Shown: positions 6,073 through 8,696 of the stretch, in pieces
Position numbering within the stretch: the first letter of the stretch is position 1
Layout of the letters: every line of letters starts with the position of its first letter
DNA from: Chloroflexi bacterium UBA6265
GTDB lineage: Bacteria > Chloroflexota > Chloroflexia > Thermomicrobiales > UBA6265
Length of the DNA stretch: 8,696 nt
Assembly: GCA_002440805.1 (NCBI GenBank)
Contig: DJVD01000222.1
Location: 1 to 8,696, forward strand
Reading direction: 5' to 3'
The notes under the pieces: generated by a model
Database searches by the model: none
What the model saw: the letters and a program-made list of their open reading frames with translations, nothing else
What the model was told of the DNA's origin: nothing
Program-made: the position numbers and the translations under genes

Positions 6073-6077
6073 GGAGG
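6073..6077 (+). promoter_or_regulatory. Ribosome binding site fixing the PQQ dehydrogenase start
   Basis: GGAGG lies 5 bases before the ATG at 6083. The upstream in-frame ATG at 5993 has no such site and would add 30 residues ahead of the membrane domain. Confidence 0.8.
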
Positions 6078-6082
6078 GATCG

Positions 6083-8695
6083 ATGGCCACGCACGAATTA
6101 TCACGACCGACCCGCAAAGGTTTTGGCTTCTGGTGGACGATGTTGGTGGCTTCAATACTGGTGGTATTTGGCCTGCCGATTGCGGCAGGCGGGCTGTGGC
6201 TCATCACCCTTGGTGGGTCCTGGTATTACCTGCCCGCCGGGATCGGGCTGTTGCTGACCGCCTATTTCCTGTTCCGCCGGGAGGTGGCAGCGATCTGGAC
6301 CTATGTCATCGTTTTTGCCGCTACTGTGATCTGGGCGCTTTGGGAAGCGGGGCTGGACGGCTGGGCGCAGGTGCCTCGGCTGATCGCGCCCACCGTGGTG
6401 CTGCTGCTGGTCTTGACGACGCTTCCAGTGCTCCGGGGCTCCACGCGGCGCTTCGGCTCCGGCATGGCCGCAGCCATGGTAACCCTGGCCGGTGCGCTCG
6501 GGGCAATCGGCGTGGCACAGCACAGCGTGGACAGCGCATTTGCGCAAGAGGCAGAGCAGCCGGCCGAGACGGATCCGGAGGCGACGCCGCCCGCGGCTGC
6601 GCCGTCGGGTCCGGCCAGCGAGGCCACACCTGCTGATCCTGCTGATCCTGCTGATCCTGCCGCCCCTGCGGCACCCCTGGTGCCGACTGAACCGACTGAG
6701 CCAGTAGAACCCGCCGCACCGGTTGCCAACTATGTGCCGCTCGAGGCGGGCGTGGACTGGCCGGCTTACGGGGGCACGCACAAGGCGACCCGCTATTCAC
6801 CGCTGACCCAGATCACGCCGGACAATGTCGGCCAGCTCGAGCAGATCTGGGAATTCAGGACCGGCGATCTGCCTGAGAACGACGAACCGTTCGGCAATCA
6901 GAACACGCCGGTCAAGGTCGGCGACCGGCTATACCTCTGCTCGGCGCTCAACAGGATCAGTGCGCTTGATGCCGCAACGGGCACCGAACACTGGACCTAT
7001 GACCCGCAAACCTCAATTGATGCCATCGGCTACAACGCGTCGTGCCGCGGGCTGGTATATTTTGAAGATCCGACTGCGGACCAGACAGAGCTGTGCGCAA
7101 CGCGCGTCGTCAACCTTACCCATGACGCGCGGATGATCGCGCTCGATACTGAAACCGGCCAGCTTTGCGCAGATTTCGGCAATGGCGGGATCGTCAACCT
7201 GCTTGAAGGCATCGGCGATACGGCACCGGGTTTTTACGCGCCGACGTCTCCTCCGACCCTGGTGCGGGACGTGCTGGTCGTGGGCAGCCAGGTCAGCGAC
7301 GGCCAGACGCGCGAGGCGCCCTCGGGCGTTATCCGCGGCTATAGCGCGGTGACGGGCGAACTTGAATGGGCCTGGGACATGGGCCGTCCAGGTGAAACCG
7401 GGCTGCCGCCAGAAGGGGAAATCTATACCCCGGGCACGCCCAATATGTGGACCATTGCCTCGGGCGATGACGAATTGGGGCTGGTTTATATGCCCATGGG
7501 CAACTCGGCTGTGGACTATTGGGGCGGTGACCGCTCGGACGCGGAGAACACCTATTCGACCGCCATCGTGGCGCTCGATGTCGAGACCGGCGAAGTGCGC
7601 TGGCACTACCAGACGGTGCACTATGACGTTTGGGACTATGATCTCGGCGGCCAGGGCACGCTGGTGGACTTCCCCACGCCCGAGGGCCCAGTTCCGGCCA
7701 TCGTCATGCCGTCCAAGCAGGCGCAATTCTATATCCTTAACCGCGAGACCGGGGAGCCGCTGGTCAATATCGAGGAACGCCCGGCGCCGCAGGGCGGGGT
7801 CGAGCCCGAGCGGCTGTCGCCGACCCAGCCTTATGTGACGGACTTCCCCAACCTGCTCAAGCCGACCATCACCGAGGCCGACATGTGGGGCACGACGCCG
7901 CTCGACCAGCTATGGTGCCGTATTCAGTTCCGCCAGGCTTCCTATGAGGGCGTGTACACCCCGCCGACGGTTGATCGGCCCTGGATCCAGTTCCCCGGCT
8001 ATAATGGCGGGACCGATTGGGGCGGCGTGGCGATCGACCCGGAAAAGGGCATCATGATCGCCAATTACAACAACATGCCCAACTACAATCAGCTGGTCCC
8101 GCGCGAGGAAGTGGACGCCCTGGGCGTGCTGCCGATCACCGATCCGAACTATGATGCGGATGCAGGCGGCGGATCCCACGGCAGCATCAGCCCGCAGGCG
8201 CAGACGCCCTATGGCATCCGCGTCAATGCAGGGTGGCGGGTGCCGTTCACGGGGCTGCTGTGCGCGCAGCCGCCCTATGGCGGGATCGCAGCGATCGACC
8301 TCAACACCCGCGAGGTGCTGTGGGATCGTCCATTCGGCTCTGCGCGCAAGAACGGCCCGTTCGGCATCCCCTCCATGTTGCCGCTGGAAATCGGCACCCC
8401 CAACAATGGCGGCGGGGTGATCACCGCTACGGGCCTGTTCTTTATCGGGGCGGCGACGGACGACATCCTGCGCGCCATCGATATCGAAACAGGCGAGGAG
8501 GTCTGGCAGACGATTCTTCCGGCGGGCGGCCAGGCAACGCCGATGACCTATGAGGCCAATGGCCGACAGATCGTGGTGATCAACGCAGGTGGCCACGACT
8601 TCATGGAGACCCCGATCGGGGATTACTTCATCGCCTATGCGCTGCCGCAGGGTGACGAGGCACTGCCGCAGGGCGGTGAGGCGGCCCAGCCTTAA
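6083..8695 (+). CDS. Membrane-bound PQQ-dependent dehydrogenase, glucose/quinate/shikimate family
   Basis: Oxidises a sugar, polyol or cyclic alcohol on the outer face of the inner membrane and passes electrons to ubiquinone. It has 870 residues, against 796 in E. coli Gcd. Five membrane segments (about 16-36, 43-64, 69-87, 98-117, 128-146) precede a Pro/Ala/Glu/Asp linker (155-215) and a PQQ propeller from DWPAYGG (225) to the end. By alignment from memory to E. coli Gcd, PQQ-site residues are kept: Trp456 (W404), Asp518 in DVWDYD (catalytic D466), Lys545 (K493), Asn661 (N607), Asp793 (D730) and His838 (H775). Two differ: Asn318 replaces His262, which governs glucose affinity, and Asp839 replaces Gly776. 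The substrate may thus not be glucose, so I do not assign gcd. Codon use favours GCG for Ala more than neighbouring genes. No PQQ synthesis gene is in the window. Confidence 0.93.
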   Translation: MATHELSRPTRKGFGFWWTMLVASILVVFGLPIAAGGLWLITLGGSWYYLPAGIGLLLTAYFLFRREVAAIWTYVIVFAATVIWALWEAGLDGWAQVPRLIAPTVVLLLVLTTLPVLRGSTRRFGSGMAAAMVTLAGALGAIGVAQHSVDSAFAQEAEQPAETDPEATPPAAAPSGPASEATPADPADPADPAAPAAPLVPTEPTEPVEPAAPVANYVPLEAGVDWPAYGGTHKATRYSPLTQITPDNVGQLEQIWEFRTGDLPENDEPFGNQNTPVKVGDRLYLCSALNRISALDAATGTEHWTYDPQTSIDAIGYNASCRGLVYFEDPTADQTELCATRVVNLTHDARMIALDTETGQLCADFGNGGIVNLLEGIGDTAPGFYAPTSPPTLVRDVLVVGSQVSDGQTREAPSGVIRGYSAVTGELEWAWDMGRPGETGLPPEGEIYTPGTPNMWTIASGDDELGLVYMPMGNSAVDYWGGDRSDAENTYSTAIVALDVETGEVRWHYQTVHYDVWDYDLGGQGTLVDFPTPEGPVPAIVMPSKQAQFYILNRETGEPLVNIEERPAPQGGVEPERLSPTQPYVTDFPNLLKPTITEADMWGTTPLDQLWCRIQFRQASYEGVYTPPTVDRPWIQFPGYNGGTDWGGVAIDPEKGIMIANYNNMPNYNQLVPREEVDALGVLPITDPNYDADAGGGSHGSISPQAQTPYGIRVNAGWRVPFTGLLCAQPPYGGIAAIDLNTREVLWDRPFGSARKNGPFGIPSMLPLEIGTPNNGGGVITATGLFFIGAATDDILRAIDIETGEEVWQTILPAGGQATPMTYEANGRQIVVINAGGHDFMETPIGDYFIAYALPQGDEALPQGGEAAQP
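6629..6660 (+). repeat. 9-bp tandem repeat inside the dehydrogenase linker
   Basis: The unit CTGCTGATC occurs three times in a row and into a fourth partial copy, in frame. It encodes Ala-Asp-Pro repeats in the linker between the membrane and propeller domains. Such a run is prone to slippage, which would change linker length by three residues without breaking the frame. Confidence 0.85.
8639..8680 (+). repeat. 21-bp imperfect duplication at the dehydrogenase C-terminus
   Basis: Two adjacent 21-base copies encode ALPQGDE and ALPQGGE, followed by AAQP and the stop. They extend the protein past the family's usual ending near AYALP. Confidence 0.75.
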
Positions 8696-8696
8696 T

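Noticed and set aside
5993..6082. Thirty extra N-terminal residues for the PQQ dehydrogenase
   Set aside because: The ATG at 5993 has no ribosome site, while GGAGG is well placed for the ATG at 6083, just ahead of the first membrane segment.
6629..6660. Tandem 9-bp repeat considered as a CRISPR or regulatory repeat array
   Set aside because: The units are contiguous, without spacers, in frame inside a coding linker, and encode Ala-Asp-Pro; it is a coding microsatellite.
7013..7726. Minus-strand open frame of 237 residues inside the PQQ dehydrogenase
   Set aside because: The dehydrogenase residues on the other strand are conserved through this whole stretch, so this is a shadow.

Overview
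The window comes from a moderately GC-rich bacterium. It carries six genes, five of them complete. The left part reads most like Chloroflexota (Thermomicrobia-type): an ABC-2 type exporter cluster and a Gly/Lys-type phosphofructokinase. The solute-binding protein and the PQQ dehydrogenase read more like Alphaproteobacteria (Hyphomicrobiales/Devosia-type). This is an impression from protein style and codon use, not a search, so the host is left open.

Layout. At the left edge a minus-strand operon runs ABC ATPase (2039-1050), then ABC-2 permease (1060-134), then the first 41 codons of a second ABC ATPase (from 125). The genes are tightly packed: an 11-nt overlap, then an 8-nt gap. A divergent intergenic region (2040-2334) with three successive inverted repeats separates this operon from a plus-strand 6-phosphofructokinase (2335-3504). 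A strong bidirectional hairpin terminator (3511-3544) lies between pfk and the convergent minus-strand gene 3574-4092, a stand-alone GyrI-like effector-binding protein. That gene has a recognisable promoter whose -35 and spacer lie inside a 9+9 bp inverted repeat. Next on the minus strand is a family 5 (peptide/nickel type) periplasmic solute-binding protein (5870-4314), which ends in a 17-bp-stem hairpin. Divergent from it, on the plus strand, is a membrane-bound PQQ-dependent dehydrogenase of the glucose/quinate/shikimate family (6083-8695), complete up to the window edge.

How the genes fit together. The exporter genes form one unit. Pfk (committed step of glycolysis) and the PQQ dehydrogenase (periplasmic sugar or polyol oxidation feeding quinone) both concern carbohydrate use, but they are separate transcription units and nothing in the sequence ties their regulation together. 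The binding protein has no permease or ATPase genes beside it in the window. No CRISPR array, IS element, tRNA or phage-like gene was seen, and I see no clear evidence of a wholly new system. The points most worth a second look are: loss of the substrate-affinity histidine in the PQQ dehydrogenase; the operator-like repeat clusters upstream of pfk and of the GyrI-like gene; and a possible change of codon style and lineage toward the right end.
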